Assembly (NCBI GenBank): GCA_021779005.1
Contig: JAJYBN010000077.1
Span: 1-6,051, forward strand
DNA from: Pseudomonadota bacterium
Lineage (GTDB): Bacteria > Pseudomonadota > Gammaproteobacteria > Natronospirales > REEB76
DNA length: 6,051 nucleotides
Direction of reading: 5' to 3'
Numbering within the stretch: position 1 is the stretch's first letter; every line of letters starts with the position of its first letter. Made by a program: the position numbers and the translations under genes. The notes beneath the pieces are model-generated. The model was not told where the DNA came from and did no database searches. It worked only from the letters and a program-made list of their open reading frames with translations. Positions 5,956-6,051 of this stretch are shown in pieces.

Positions 5956-6016
5956 GTAACCACAGGCATAGGATAAGTGCTTATGGTTACAGGGAAAACG
6001 AGTCATTTTGCCTGTG
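5956..6016. repeat. nested inverted repeats after the operon
   Basis: GTAACCA (5956-5962) pairs with TGGTTAC (5984-5990). Inside it, ATAAG (5973-5977) pairs with CTTAT (5980-5984). CACAGGCA (5961-5968) pairs with TGCCTGTG (6009-6016), 40 bases away, and shares C5961-A5962 with the first pair, so the two larger stems exclude each other. No T-run follows either the 5990 or the 6016 edge closely, although TTTTT occurs shortly after 6020. It may act in 3'-end formation or be a remnant repeat. The rest of 5936-6051 shows no gene. Confidence 0.4.
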
Positions 6017-6051
6017 CGGCCAACTTTTTGAGGGGTCGCAAGTGCATTTTC

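Overview
The window (roughly 55-60% GC by eye) looks like a chromosomal segment from a proteobacterium. A type-2 (cytosolic-type) malate dehydrogenase sits beside a small envelope operon consisting of a YtrA-type GntR regulator, an ABC ATPase and an ABC-2 permease. I associate that arrangement with gammaproteobacteria of the Xanthomonadales and relatives, but this is a weak inference. I see no mobile element, CRISPR array, rRNA or tRNA.

Left part, minus strand. Positions 1-27 hold the 3' half of a rho-independent terminator, cut by the window edge; it would end a plus-strand gene converging on mdh. Malate dehydrogenase (mdh, 51-1037) is complete with all expected catalytic residues. Upstream of it, also on the minus strand, is a saccharopine dehydrogenase-like (COG3268-type) NAD(P)-binding oxidoreductase of unknown substrate. 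Its start is better placed at 2193 than at the longest-ORF start 2292.

Right part, plus strand. From about 2366 to 5935 there is a five-gene unit: (1) a 158-aa exported or membrane-anchored protein with three copies of an LG-x-I-x-V-x-P-x-D motif; (2) a 123-aa YtrA-subfamily GntR regulator; (3) a 285-aa ABC ATPase; (4) a 314-aa ABC-2-type permease; (5) a 245-aa secreted protein with a repetitive beta-rich C-terminal half. Genes 2/3 and 3/4 overlap at their stop/start codons, so they are translationally coupled. Genes 1 and 5 are separated from the core by about 50 and 42 bases, and each of these gaps contains an inverted repeat.

Proposed working (inference): the GntR protein represses the unit by binding a 9-4-9 near-palindrome that overlaps the -10 element of the promoter at 2366-2393. 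An unknown envelope signal releases it, and the ABC pair then exports or extracts a substrate with the two extracytoplasmic proteins as partners. The substrate is unknown. The two flanking secreted proteins with internal repeats are the least described part of the window and the best candidates for something new. The last 116 bases hold nested, mutually exclusive inverted repeats and no gene.
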